From an uncultured Clostridia bacterium (GTDB lineage: Bacteria; Bacillota; Clostridia; TANB77; CAG-508): 26,156 nucleotides of DNA. Both the position numbers and the translations under genes were made by a program. Shown in pieces: positions 8,015 through 15,507 of the stretch (its first letter is position 1; every line of letters starts with the position of its first letter). The stretch spans positions 1 to 26,156 of the forward strand of contig CAOPQH010000005.1 in NCBI GenBank assembly GCA_948505485.1, written 5' to 3'. Under the pieces are notes generated by a model. That model did no database searches and was not told the DNA's origin. It saw only the letters and a program-made list of their open reading frames with translations.

Positions 8015-8656
8015 ATGAACAGTCCATTTGACGGTATTACTGAGTTACAGAAAAATAAATTATTTAAATTATTAGCAACTCATATATATACTTTTAATAA
8101 AAACGAGGAAGTTTTACAAACTTTAAAAAATGACAATATTATATGCATTCTGTTAGAAGGTTATGCACATATTATAAATATAAATTATAATGGTGAAGAA
8201 AATTTGGTTGAAGAATTATATGAAAATAGTGTTTTTGGTACTAATATTTCTGATATTGATTATAGTGAATATCAAGTAAGAGCTATTGAAGATTCAAAAG
8301 TACTAGTTATAGATTATAAAAAGCTTGTCGATTATAAAAACATAAATCATAACTATTATAATGTTTTCATTATTAATCTATTTGAAATTGTTAATTCCAA
8401 ACTAAAGATGAATAATGATAGAATTAGAATTTTAACTAAAAAATCTATTAGAGATAAATTATTAGCATTTTTTGAAAACGAATATAAAAAGAGTCGTTCA
8501 AAATTTATTTATTTGCCCAATAATTTTAAAGATTTAGCTGATTATCTTTCTATAAACAGGTCTGCAATGTTTAGAGAATTAAAATATTTAAAAGATGAAA
8601 AATTTATAAAAATAGATGGAAAAAAAATAATTTTATTGTATACTCCTATAGTTTGA
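8015..8656 (+). CDS. Crp/Fnr family transcriptional regulator
   Basis: A 213-residue regulator with an N-terminal cyclic-nucleotide-binding-like beta barrel (about 20-115) and a C-terminal winged helix (about 140-213). The recognition region FKDLADYLSINRSAMFRELK is the hallmark helix-turn-helix of the family. There is no N-terminal Cys cluster, so it is not an Fe-S Fnr, and the barrel lacks a clear cAMP-binding R-S motif. An upstream in-frame ATG at 7988 has no binding site, whereas the ATG at 8015 has GGGTGAT five bases upstream, so I use the latter. It is divergent from nrdDG and faces the acyl-CoA synthetase; either could be a target. A palindrome over its own -35 suggests autoregulation. 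The effector is unknown. Confidence 0.85.
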   Translation: MNSPFDGITELQKNKLFKLLATHIYTFNKNEEVLQTLKNDNIICILLEGYAHIININYNGEENLVEELYENSVFGTNISDIDYSEYQVRAIEDSKVLVIDYKKLVDYKNINHNYYNVFIINLFEIVNSKLKMNNDRIRILTKKSIRDKLLAFFENEYKKSRSKFIYLPNNFKDLADYLSINRSAMFRELKYLKDEKFIKIDGKKIILLYTPIV

Positions 8657-8696
8657 TAATAAAAATCCTCCGGATAAACCGGAGGATTTTTATTAT
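8656..8696. terminator. Strong bidirectional terminator between converging genes
   Basis: A perfect 18-bp stem (8656-8673 with 8679-8696) and a 5-base loop ATAAA, with the core AAATCCTCCGG / CCGGAGGATTT. Its first base overlaps the Crp/Fnr stop codon. Runs of T follow the GC core on both strands, so it can stop transcription from the regulator (plus) and from the acyl-CoA synthetase (minus). Confidence 0.92.
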
Positions 8697-8708
8697 TGAT
8701 ATTTGTAT

Positions 8709-10422
8709 TTATATATTTTCAATTGCATTTAAATTATCTTGTCTTTTTAGTTTGTTTGTTGTTGTTTTTATGAGTGGCTCTTCTGTTAAAATTATTCCTC
8801 TTATCGCCTTATATTTTGGCATTATTTTATTTATTTCTTTTACTTCTTTTGATATAGCCTCAAAAATTTCCTCATCGTTTTTTGCATGGTAAACATCTTT
8901 TAATATTTGCCTATCATATACTATTTTTACATTTACTTTTATATCATCTTTATCTTCTGTTTTTTGTTTTCCAAATATAAATGATTCTTTAACACCTTCA
9001 ATTCTATTTACTAGATTTTCCATCTCTTCTGGATAAATGTTCTTTCCATTTTTTAAAACAATTACACTCTTTTTTCTTCCACATATAAAAATGTATCCTT
9101 CTTCATCAATCTTTGCTAAATCACCTGTATAAAACCAACCATCAATTAATGATTTTTCATTTGCTTCTTCGTTGTTATAATATCCTAGCATTATACTTTT
9201 ACCTTTTACTACAAGCTCTCCTTCTCCATTACTATCTGCATCTATTATTTTTGCTTGTACACTTGGTAATGCTTTTCCAATAGACCCTATTTTACTATAC
9301 TTATTACTTCCAACTCCAATAACAGGTGAAGTTTCAGTTAGACCATATCCTTGAACAATATTTATTCCTAATAATCTAAATCTTTCTTCTATTTGCTTAT
9401 CAAGTTTGGCTGCTCCACTTATCAACAACTTAATATTTCCACCTAGCATGTCATGTATTTCTTTAAATACTTCTTTTCTTTCTTGCATAGAACTATTTTT
9501 ATATTTTTCTTCCTTTAATAAGACTTCTTCTAATTTCCCTTGTTTTTCTAATTCTTTTCTTATGATTTTATATATTTTTTCATAAATAGCAGGAACACAT
9601 GCCATAAAAGATACTTTATATTCTCTTAAATTTTCTAAAATATGTCTTAACCCATCACAAAATACTGTTTGACTTCCTTTATATAATGAAAATAAAAATC
9701 CTACTGTACATTCAAATACATGATGAATAGGCAATACTGATAAAAAAACATCTTTTTCGTTTATATCTAATACAGATGATATATCCATTAAGTTTGTACA
9801 TATATTTTCATGTGAAAGTGCCACTATTTTTGCTTTAGATGTAGTCCCTGAAGTAAATAACATTATACTCATTTCTTTTGGATCAATTTTTGCATCTATA
9901 AATCTTCTATCTCCATTTTCAATAAGTTTTTCTCCATATTTTACTAATTGATTTTGAGAATAAACTCCTTCTTTATTTTTTTCAAGATCCATCGAAATTA
10001 TATGTTTTAGTTTTCCTACACCACTATATTTTATTTTTTCTAGTGCTTCTACATATTTATCTGAACAAAAAATAGCATCTACTTCTGATGTATCAATAAG
10101 TGTATTTAACTCATTTTCTGGTAAAGATTTATCAAGTGGTACTACAATTCCTGTACCACAAACAATGGATAAATAGGCTATTTCCCATTCATATCTATTT
10201 TCACCTATAACTGCAATTTTCTTACCCTTTAATCCCATGTCTATAAGTGCTGTACCGAATAGCGTTTATCATGTTCATTACTTCTGTATATGTAAATGTT
10301 TTATATTTTTTTTGTCCTTCTTTTATTTTGTATGCTATATTATTTGCATATAATTTATTTGATTTGTTTAGCATATCTTTTAAATCTGTTATATTTATAT
10401 AGTCATATAATCTTTGATTCAT
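8709..10422 (-). CDS. Long-chain acyl-CoA synthetase (AMP-binding), needs +1 shift at CGG codon 56
   Basis: ANL-superfamily ligase that activates fatty acids to acyl-AMP and then acyl-CoA. The start ATG at 10422 has a clear AAGGGGAT site; a longer upstream reading lacks one. The first frame supplies 55 residues ending in MNMINAI and closes at a stop at 10222. The rest continues in the +1 frame: the skipped C of CGG (10255-10257) gives AI-GTALIDMGLKGKK, which is the expected family sequence. The joined protein is about 570 residues. It keeps the ATP-binding loop FTSGTTSKAKIVALSH (about 189-204), GYGLTETSP, the YTGDL motif and the hinge/Lys region near GRKKSVIVLKNGKNIYP. The P-loop has SKAK where TGxPKG is usual. 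Every other motif is intact, so recoding explains it better than decay. It lies downstream of murI and ends at a shared terminator. Confidence 0.82.
10255..10257 (-). other. Putative +1 recoding site, CGG codon in acyl-CoA synthetase
   Basis: Minus-strand context is AAC GCT ATT CGG TAC AGC. In frame this reads A-I-R-Y-S and stops 11 codons later. Dropping the C gives ATT GGT ACA GCA CTT, that is I-G-T-A-L, matching the conserved A-x-G-x-A-L helix before the GENRYEW motif of long-chain acyl-CoA synthetases. This is the clearest of the three sites because the family sequence on both sides is well known. Confidence 0.75.
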
Positions 10423-10468
10423 TTTTAATCCCCTTCGTTTAATTTTATTTTTAATATTTATATTTAAT

Positions 10469-10498
10469 ATAATAATTATATTATACATATTTTGTCAA
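10469..10498 (-). promoter_or_regulatory. Likely promoter of the acyl-CoA synthetase gene
   Basis: On the minus strand a consensus -35 TTGACA (plus 10493-10498) lies 18 bases from a TATTAT -10 (plus 10469-10474), about 47 bases upstream of the start codon. A perfect 7-bp hairpin (TGTTCTA / TAGAACA, 10513-10530) lies just upstream and could be an operator. Confidence 0.55.
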
Positions 10499-10512
10499 TA
10501 AGATTGACTATA

Positions 10513-10626
10513 TGTTCTAATAATAGAACAAATCGGAAAGCCTTAATATTAGCATAATTTTAACTATTTTCTTTGGCTTTCCGTTAATTTGTTCGTGCGC
10601 CAAATTTATGAAATAAATTTGTGTGC
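10513..10626. repeat. Cluster of inverted repeats between murI and the acyl-CoA synthetase
   Basis: Three nested or adjacent inverted repeats are visible. The first is a 7-bp hairpin at 10513-10530. The second is a long stem pairing GAACAAAT-CGGAAAGCC (10526-10542) with GGCTTTCCG and ATTTGTTC (10575-10594), with a 3-base bulge and a 32-base loop. The third is a 9-bp stem CAAATTTAT / ATAAATTTG at 10601-10621 with loop GAA. The second and third could fold together as an RNA on either strand. The function is not evident: a murI terminator, a leader structure or a small mobile repeat are all possible. Confidence 0.6.
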
Positions 10627-10636
10627 AATTAATTTT

Positions 10637-10675
10637 ATATATTAGAAAGTCAGTATGACTTTCCTAATATATAAA
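10637..10675. repeat. Dispersed palindromic repeat, copy 1, overlapping the murI 3' end
   Basis: A 39-base element whose arms TATATTAG-AAAGTCA and TGACTTT-c-CTAATATA pair around a GTA loop with one bulged base. A second copy at 24019-24057 matches at 35 of 39 positions. Here the element contains the murI stop codon (TGA, 10650-10652) and encodes the last residues of MurI. Confidence 0.7.
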
Positions 10676-11414
10676 AAAATCTTATTTCTTTTTGTTTATA
10701 TTCTTTACTTGTATCAATAAATTCTATGCTCATTTCTTTATTTTTTGTGCTTAATAAATTTTTCTTTTCTAATATTTCTTTTACATGTATTGCTAGCTTA
10801 GGAGATCCATCAAAAAATTTGACCTTTCCTAAAACTTCTTGTATTTCATTTTTTATTAATGGATAATGAGTACATCCTAAAACTACGTTTTTTACTTTTC
10901 CTTTATATTCAATTATGTTATCATTTAAATATTTTAAAATTTGTTCTTTGTCTCCATTTTCTATTATATCAGCTAATCCTATACAAGGGCATAGAAATGT
11001 TTTATCATTATTATATTTATTATATAATAATTTAAATTTTTCACTTTCTATTGTACCTTTTGTTGCCATAACTAAAGTTGTAGTATTATAACTATAATCA
11101 TGTACCATTTTATATGCTGGCTCTATAGCTATAAAAGAAATATCTTTATATTTGTTTCTTAAAAATTCAACAGATTTTGCAGATGCAGTATTACAAGCAA
11201 TAACAATAATTTTACATTTTCTTTCTTCTTTTAGGTATTTTACAATATTATCACAAATATTTATTATTTCTTTGTTGCTTTTATCACCATAAGGATTATT
11301 TTTAGAATCACTATAATATATATAATTTTCATTTGGTAATAATTTTATAATCTCTTTTAATACAGTAGCTCCACCTATTCCAGAATCAAAAATTCCTATA
11401 CAATTATTTTTCAT
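10650..11414 (-). CDS. murI: Glutamate racemase
   Basis: Cytoplasmic cofactor-independent racemase that makes D-glutamate for peptidoglycan. The 254 residues show the N-terminal GIFDSGIGG motif with Asp10, the first catalytic Cys74 in IACNTAS and the second, Cys181, in LGCTHYPL; substrate-binding NPYGDK is at about 40-45. The start ATG follows an ATAGGAG site. The length is slightly short of the usual 260-270, and the last residues (FFYILGKSY) are encoded inside a dispersed palindromic repeat, so the native C-terminus may have been replaced by repeat sequence. The gene lies upstream of the acyl-CoA synthetase on the same strand but is separated from it by 227 bases with a likely promoter, so co-transcription is uncertain. 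Confidence 0.95.
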   Translation of the reverse strand: MKNNCIGIFDSGIGGATVLKEIIKLLPNENYIYYSDSKNNPYGDKSNKEIINICDNIVKYLKEERKCKIIVIACNTASAKSVEFLRNKYKDISFIAIEPAYKMVHDYSYNTTTLVMATKGTIESEKFKLLYNKYNNDKTFLCPCIGLADIIENGDKEQILKYLNDNIIEYKGKVKNVVLGCTHYPLIKNEIQEVLGKVKFFDGSPKLAIHVKEILEKKNLLSTKNKEMSIEFIDTSKEYKQKEIRFFYILGKSY

Positions 11415-11486
11415 ATTAACTCCTATAAATTATAAATCTCTTATATTATATTAAATATTCTAACATAACATTTAACATCATGATAG

Positions 11487-11520
11487 TAGGCTGATAAAAT
11501 TTTTTAATTTTATCAGCCTA
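11487..11520. terminator. Hairpin terminator downstream of the ABC exporter operon
   Basis: A perfect 15-bp stem (TAGGCTGATAAAATT / AATTTTATCAGCCTA; 11487-11501 and 11506-11520) has a TTTT loop. It lies about 50 bases after the ABC exporter stop and upstream of murI. No strong T-run follows the stem on the minus strand, so termination may be partial. Confidence 0.6.
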
Positions 11521-11571
11521 TATCTAATTGTTTAATAAAATTTCATAAAGTAATTTCTGTAAATTTTTTGT

Positions 11572-13587
11572 TTATAATGCAAATTGTGAATTATATAGCT
11601 CTGCATATGCTCCATTCTTTTTCATTAATTGGTTATGATTTCCTTGTTCTACTATATTACCTTCTTTCATTACTAATATTAAATCTGCATTTTTTATTGT
11701 AGATAGTCTATGTGCTATTATAAATGATGTTTTTCCTTTTGTTAATTTATCCATAGCCTCTTGTACCAATTCTTCTGTTCTTGTGTCTACATTTGATGTC
11801 GCCTCATCTAATATTAAAAATGGTGAATCTTTTATCATTCCTCTTGCTATTGTAAGTAGCTGTCTTTGTCCTGCTGATATACTATCATTTTCTAAAATTT
11901 CTGAATTATATCCATGTGGTAGAGTTTTTATAAAATGATGTAGTCCTACCTCTTTGCATACCTCTTTTACTTTTTCGTCACTGATATTCTCTCTGTTATA
12001 AATTATATTTTCTTTTATAGTTCCTCCAAATAACCAAGTATCTTGCAAAACCATTGTAAATAAATCATGTATATTTTCTCTTGTTAGATCTTTTACTGAG
12101 ATACCATCTATTTTTATATCTCCTGAATTAATTTCATAAAATTTCATTAAAAGATTTACCATTGTTGTCTTACCAGCTCCTGTTGGTCCTACAATAGCTA
12201 TTTTCTGTCCTGGCTCTGCTGTTGCTGTGAAGTTTTTTATTATTGGTTTATCTGTATCATCATATTTGAATTCAACATTTTTAAATTCTATTTTTCCTTT
12301 TACATTATTTTTGTTTAATTCTTTTTTTATTTCTTTTTGATTACTCATTTCCTCTTCATCAACAAATTCAAAGACTCTTTCACTAGCTGCTGCTGTAGAT
12401 TGAAGAGATGTCATTGCTTGTGCTATTTGTGATAAAGGTGACGTAAATAATCTTACATAACTTATAAATGCAACAATAACTCCAAAAGATATAATATCGT
12501 TCATCGTTAATAATGCACCAACTATACATACTGCAACATATCCAAAGTTACCTATAAACATCATTATTGGTTGCATTAATCCTGATAAAAATTGACTTTT
12601 TTTATTAGATTCACATACTTTTCTATTATATTCGTCAAATTTTTTGTCTGATTGCTCTTTTCCATTATATGCTTTTACTACATTTAATCCTGAATAAATT
12701 TCTTCTATATGTCCATTTAAATTTCCTAATTCTTCTTGTTTAGCTACAAAGTATTTTTGAGAATTTTTTAATATAAAAATCATACCTGTAAAGCCTATTA
12801 TACTTGATAATATAGCTGTAAGAGCCATAATCCAATTAGTATAAAACATCATTATTATTGTGCCTAAAAATAATGTTATTGAACTCACTAAACTTCCTAA
12901 AGAATGATTCATTGTTTGTGCTATTGTATCTATATCGTTTGTTACTCTTGATAGTGTGTCACCTGATTGATGCTTGTCAAAATATTTAAGTGGTAAATTG
13001 TTTATTTTTACAGAAATTCTTCTTCTTAAGCTTCTTGCAAAATTGTTTGCTACATCTGTCATACAGATAGATTGTATATAATTAAATATTGCACTACATA
13101 AATATAATCCAAATAAGAATAAAGCTAGTTTTTTAATTGAATCTATATCCATAAATGGCTTTATTAATTCCTTTATTGAATCTGGCAATTCTTCTATTTT
13201 TTTATATAGTTCGTTTATATCTGTATCTTCTGACATTTCCCCCATCTTTGCAACAAAATTATATTGATCTTCTACAGATATTTTCTTTCCGTCAATTTCA
13301 ATTTCTTCTGATTTACCTTGTTGTAAATTTTTTCTTAATTCACTAGATAGTTTTTCAAAATTATCTTTGTTTATTACAAATCCTTCTGAAATTTTATCTG
13401 TTAAATCTGATAATCTGTTAGGAGCAAAAATTGATAATATAGATGAAAGTATTGCTAAAACTATTGCTATAGTTATAATTACTTTATATTGTTTTAACTC
13501 ACTAAATAATCTTTTAGTTGCAATTTTAAAATCTTTTGCCTTTTCTCCTGCTCCATTATTTGGTCCCATCATTTTAGGTACTTTCAT
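11572..13587 (-). CDS. Heterodimeric ABC exporter, catalytic-competent subunit
   Basis: Fused membrane-ATPase half-transporter of 671 residues, probably a multidrug or lipid exporter with the product of the upstream gene. It has six TM helices over about 33-385 and an ATPase domain from about 433. Walker A GPTGAGKT is at 467-474, Walker B LILDE at 591-595 with catalytic Glu595, and the switch His at 626 (IAHRLST). Its signature reads ISAGQ (570-574) instead of LSGGQ, which places the non-canonical signature in the degenerate site of the heterodimer. The segment between TM1 and TM2 (about 62-150) is unusually long and hydrophilic, an extracytoplasmic insert. It starts 29 bases after the partner's stop; no good binding site is visible, and the frame stays open upstream, so the exact start is uncertain. 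Substrate unknown. Confidence 0.92.
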   Translation of the reverse strand: MKVPKMMGPNNGAGEKAKDFKIATKRLFSELKQYKVIITIAIVLAILSSILSIFAPNRLSDLTDKISEGFVINKDNFEKLSSELRKNLQQGKSEEIEIDGKKISVEDQYNFVAKMGEMSEDTDINELYKKIEELPDSIKELIKPFMDIDSIKKLALFLFGLYLCSAIFNYIQSICMTDVANNFARSLRRRISVKINNLPLKYFDKHQSGDTLSRVTNDIDTIAQTMNHSLGSLVSSITLFLGTIIMMFYTNWIMALTAILSSIIGFTGMIFILKNSQKYFVAKQEELGNLNGHIEEIYSGLNVVKAYNGKEQSDKKFDEYNRKVCESNKKSQFLSGLMQPIMMFIGNFGYVAVCIVGALLTMNDIISFGVIVAFISYVRLFTSPLSQIAQAMTSLQSTAAASERVFEFVDEEEMSNQKEIKKELNKNNVKGKIEFKNVEFKYDDTDKPIIKNFTATAEPGQKIAIVGPTGAGKTTMVNLLMKFYEINSGDIKIDGISVKDLTRENIHDLFTMVLQDTWLFGGTIKENIIYNRENISDEKVKEVCKEVGLHHFIKTLPHGYNSEILENDSISAGQRQLLTIARGMIKDSPFLILDEATSNVDTRTEELVQEAMDKLTKGKTSFIIAHRLSTIKNADLILVMKEGNIVEQGNHNQLMKKNGAYAELYNSQFAL

Positions 13588-13616
13588 TCTTTTAGGAGTT
13601 TTTATATCTTTTTCTT

Positions 13617-15383
13617 CTATTCCGCATTTTCTAATTCCTCCTTTGATAACTGAGATAAAGCAATTTGTTTATAAACCTCACATTTTTTTAATAATTCTTT
13701 ATGTGTTCCTATTCCAACACATTCACCGTCTTCTAATACAATAATTTTATCAGCATTCATTATTGTTCCAATTCTTTGTGCAACAATCAAATTTGTTGCA
13801 TTTTTTGTATATTTTTTTAATTCCTTTCTAAGAATAGCATCTGTTTTATAATCTAATGCTGAAAAACTATCATCAAATATGTATATTTCTGGATCTCTTG
13901 CTATCGCTCTTGCTATTGATAATCTTTGTTTTTGTCCTCCAGAGACATTAGTTCCTCCCTGAGCAATATGAGAATCATATTTATTATCCATTTTTTCAAC
14001 AAATTCTTTAGCTTGAGCTATATTTATGGCTTCTTTTACTTTTTCTATTGATATTTTTTCTTTACCATTGTCTCCATATGAAATATTATAATTTACAGTT
14101 CCATCAAACATAACTGCTTTTTGAGGTACATAACCTATTTTATTATATAAAAATTCTTGTTTATATTCCTTTACATTCACTCCATCTACAAGAACTTCTC
14201 CTTTAGTTACATCATAAAATCTAGTTACTAAATTTATTAAAGTGGACTTTCCGCTTCCTGTTGATCCAATAAATGCTACAGTTTCTCCTGTATTCGCTTT
14301 AAATGAAATATCTTTTAATAAATATTCATCTGCATCAGGATATTTAAATGATACATTTTTAAATTCTATTGTTCCTTTTTCATTTATTTCACTTTTATCT
14401 TTTGTTCCATCTTTAATACTGTTTTCTGTATCTAAAACTTCATTTATACGATTTGCTGATACTTGTGCTCGTGGTATCATCATAAAAATCATTGCCAACA
14501 TCAAAAAAGACATTATTACTTGCATTGCATATGAACTAAATACTATCATATTACCAAATAATGATATTTTATTTGCCATTTCTGCATTTCTTATTATAAA
14601 TGCTCCAGCAAAATAAATTGCAAGAGTTAAACAATGCATAACTAAATACATAGTTGGTTGCATTATAGCAAATGTTTTTTGGTTGAATAATTGTTGGTTG
14701 GTTAATTTATTATTAACCTCTTCAAATTTATCTTCTTGATATTTTTCTGCATTAAATGCTCTTACTACTCTAATTCCAGTTAAATTTTCACGTGTTACAG
14801 CATTAATCTTATCTATTAATTTTTGAACTATTTTAAATTTAGGTAACACTATAACTGTTAATATTCCAATTACTGAAAGTAGTATAGTTACTGCAACTCC
14901 AGTAATTGCACTCCACTGCCAACTTTTATTTAATATTTTTGTTATAGCCCATACTGCTGTAATTGGTGCCTTTATTAATAGTTGTAATCCCATTGCTATT
15001 AACATTTCTAATTGCATAACATCATTTGTTGTTCTAGTAATTAAGCTACTTGTAGAAAATTGTTTTATTTCTCCCATTGATAAATTCTCTACCTTATCAA
15101 ATAATTTCTTTCTAATATTCATAGAAAAATTAGATGAAATTATTGAAGTTAAATATCCACTAAAAACTGCAACAATCAAACTACCAAATGCACAAAGTAA
15201 CATAAATCCACCATTTTTTAGTATCTCTGACATTTGACTTCCTTGCGTTTGTACTAGTACAGTTATCTCTGACATATAATCTGGCATTTTTAATTCTAAC
15301 CATACTTGAATTACGACTAATATTATTGTAATTATAGTTAATATCCATTCTTTTCTTTTTAAATTTTTTAATAGTTTTATCAT
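13617..15383 (-). CDS. Heterodimeric ABC exporter, degenerate-site subunit
   Basis: The 588-residue partner half-transporter, transcribed first. TM domain about 13-305; ATPase from about 338. Walker A GSTGSGKS is at 373-380, a canonical signature VSGGQ at 480-484, and Walker B YIFDD at 501-505. The residue after Walker B is Asp505 rather than the catalytic Glu, and the switch His is Gln536 (VAQRIGT), so this subunit's ATP site cannot hydrolyse normally. The canonical signature completes the active site of the partner. This asymmetry matches the TM287/288, BmrCD and LmrCD exporter type. The start ATG has an AAAGGATGATA site. It is followed by the partner subunit in one operon. Confidence 0.93.
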   Translation of the reverse strand: MIKLLKNLKRKEWILTIITIILVVIQVWLELKMPDYMSEITVLVQTQGSQMSEILKNGGFMLLCAFGSLIVAVFSGYLTSIISSNFSMNIRKKLFDKVENLSMGEIKQFSTSSLITRTTNDVMQLEMLIAMGLQLLIKAPITAVWAITKILNKSWQWSAITGVAVTILLSVIGILTVIVLPKFKIVQKLIDKINAVTRENLTGIRVVRAFNAEKYQEDKFEEVNNKLTNQQLFNQKTFAIMQPTMYLVMHCLTLAIYFAGAFIIRNAEMANKISLFGNMIVFSSYAMQVIMSFLMLAMIFMMIPRAQVSANRINEVLDTENSIKDGTKDKSEINEKGTIEFKNVSFKYPDADEYLLKDISFKANTGETVAFIGSTGSGKSTLINLVTRFYDVTKGEVLVDGVNVKEYKQEFLYNKIGYVPQKAVMFDGTVNYNISYGDNGKEKISIEKVKEAINIAQAKEFVEKMDNKYDSHIAQGGTNVSGGQKQRLSIARAIARDPEIYIFDDSFSALDYKTDAILRKELKKYTKNATNLIVAQRIGTIMNADKIIVLEDGECVGIGTHKELLKKCEVYKQIALSQLSKEELENAE

Positions 15384-15478
15384 ATTATCATCCTTTCTGT
15401 AAAATTACTATTATTAATATTATCTGTTTAAATTTACTGTATTCCTTTTTCCTAATTCCTAATACTTAATACTATTAA

Positions 15479-15507
15479 AAAATCACTCTATAATTAAAAG
15501 TGATTTT
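15479..15507 (-). terminator. Terminator after the VTT-domain gene
   Basis: AAAATCACT (15479-15487) pairs with AGTGATTTT (15499-15507) around an 11-base loop. On the minus strand the stem ends in a run of six T. It overlaps the stop codon of the VTT gene and precedes the ABC exporter operon. Confidence 0.6.

Noticed and set aside
713..10257. CGG simply reassigned to another amino acid
   Set aside because: Reading CGG as any single amino acid in frame does not remove the stops that follow within 5 to 11 codons. Only a frame change restores the family sequences.
713..10257. Classical programmed frameshifting with slippery site, Shine-Dalgarno element or pseudoknot
   Set aside because: No common slippery sequence, no AGGAGG-like element just upstream and no obvious downstream stem shared by the three sites.
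82..10422. Treating the three split genes as ordinary pseudogenes or sequencing errors
   Set aside because: Random indels should favour the many A/T homopolymers and occur in both directions. All three breaks are the same +1 direction at the same rare in-frame codon, with all other motifs intact. A single site could still be an error, so raw reads remain a valid test.
8654..10652. TGA read as tryptophan
   Set aside because: TGA ends the Crp/Fnr gene and murI at sensible places; tryptophan is encoded by TGG in other genes, and I saw no in-frame TGA within a conserved region.
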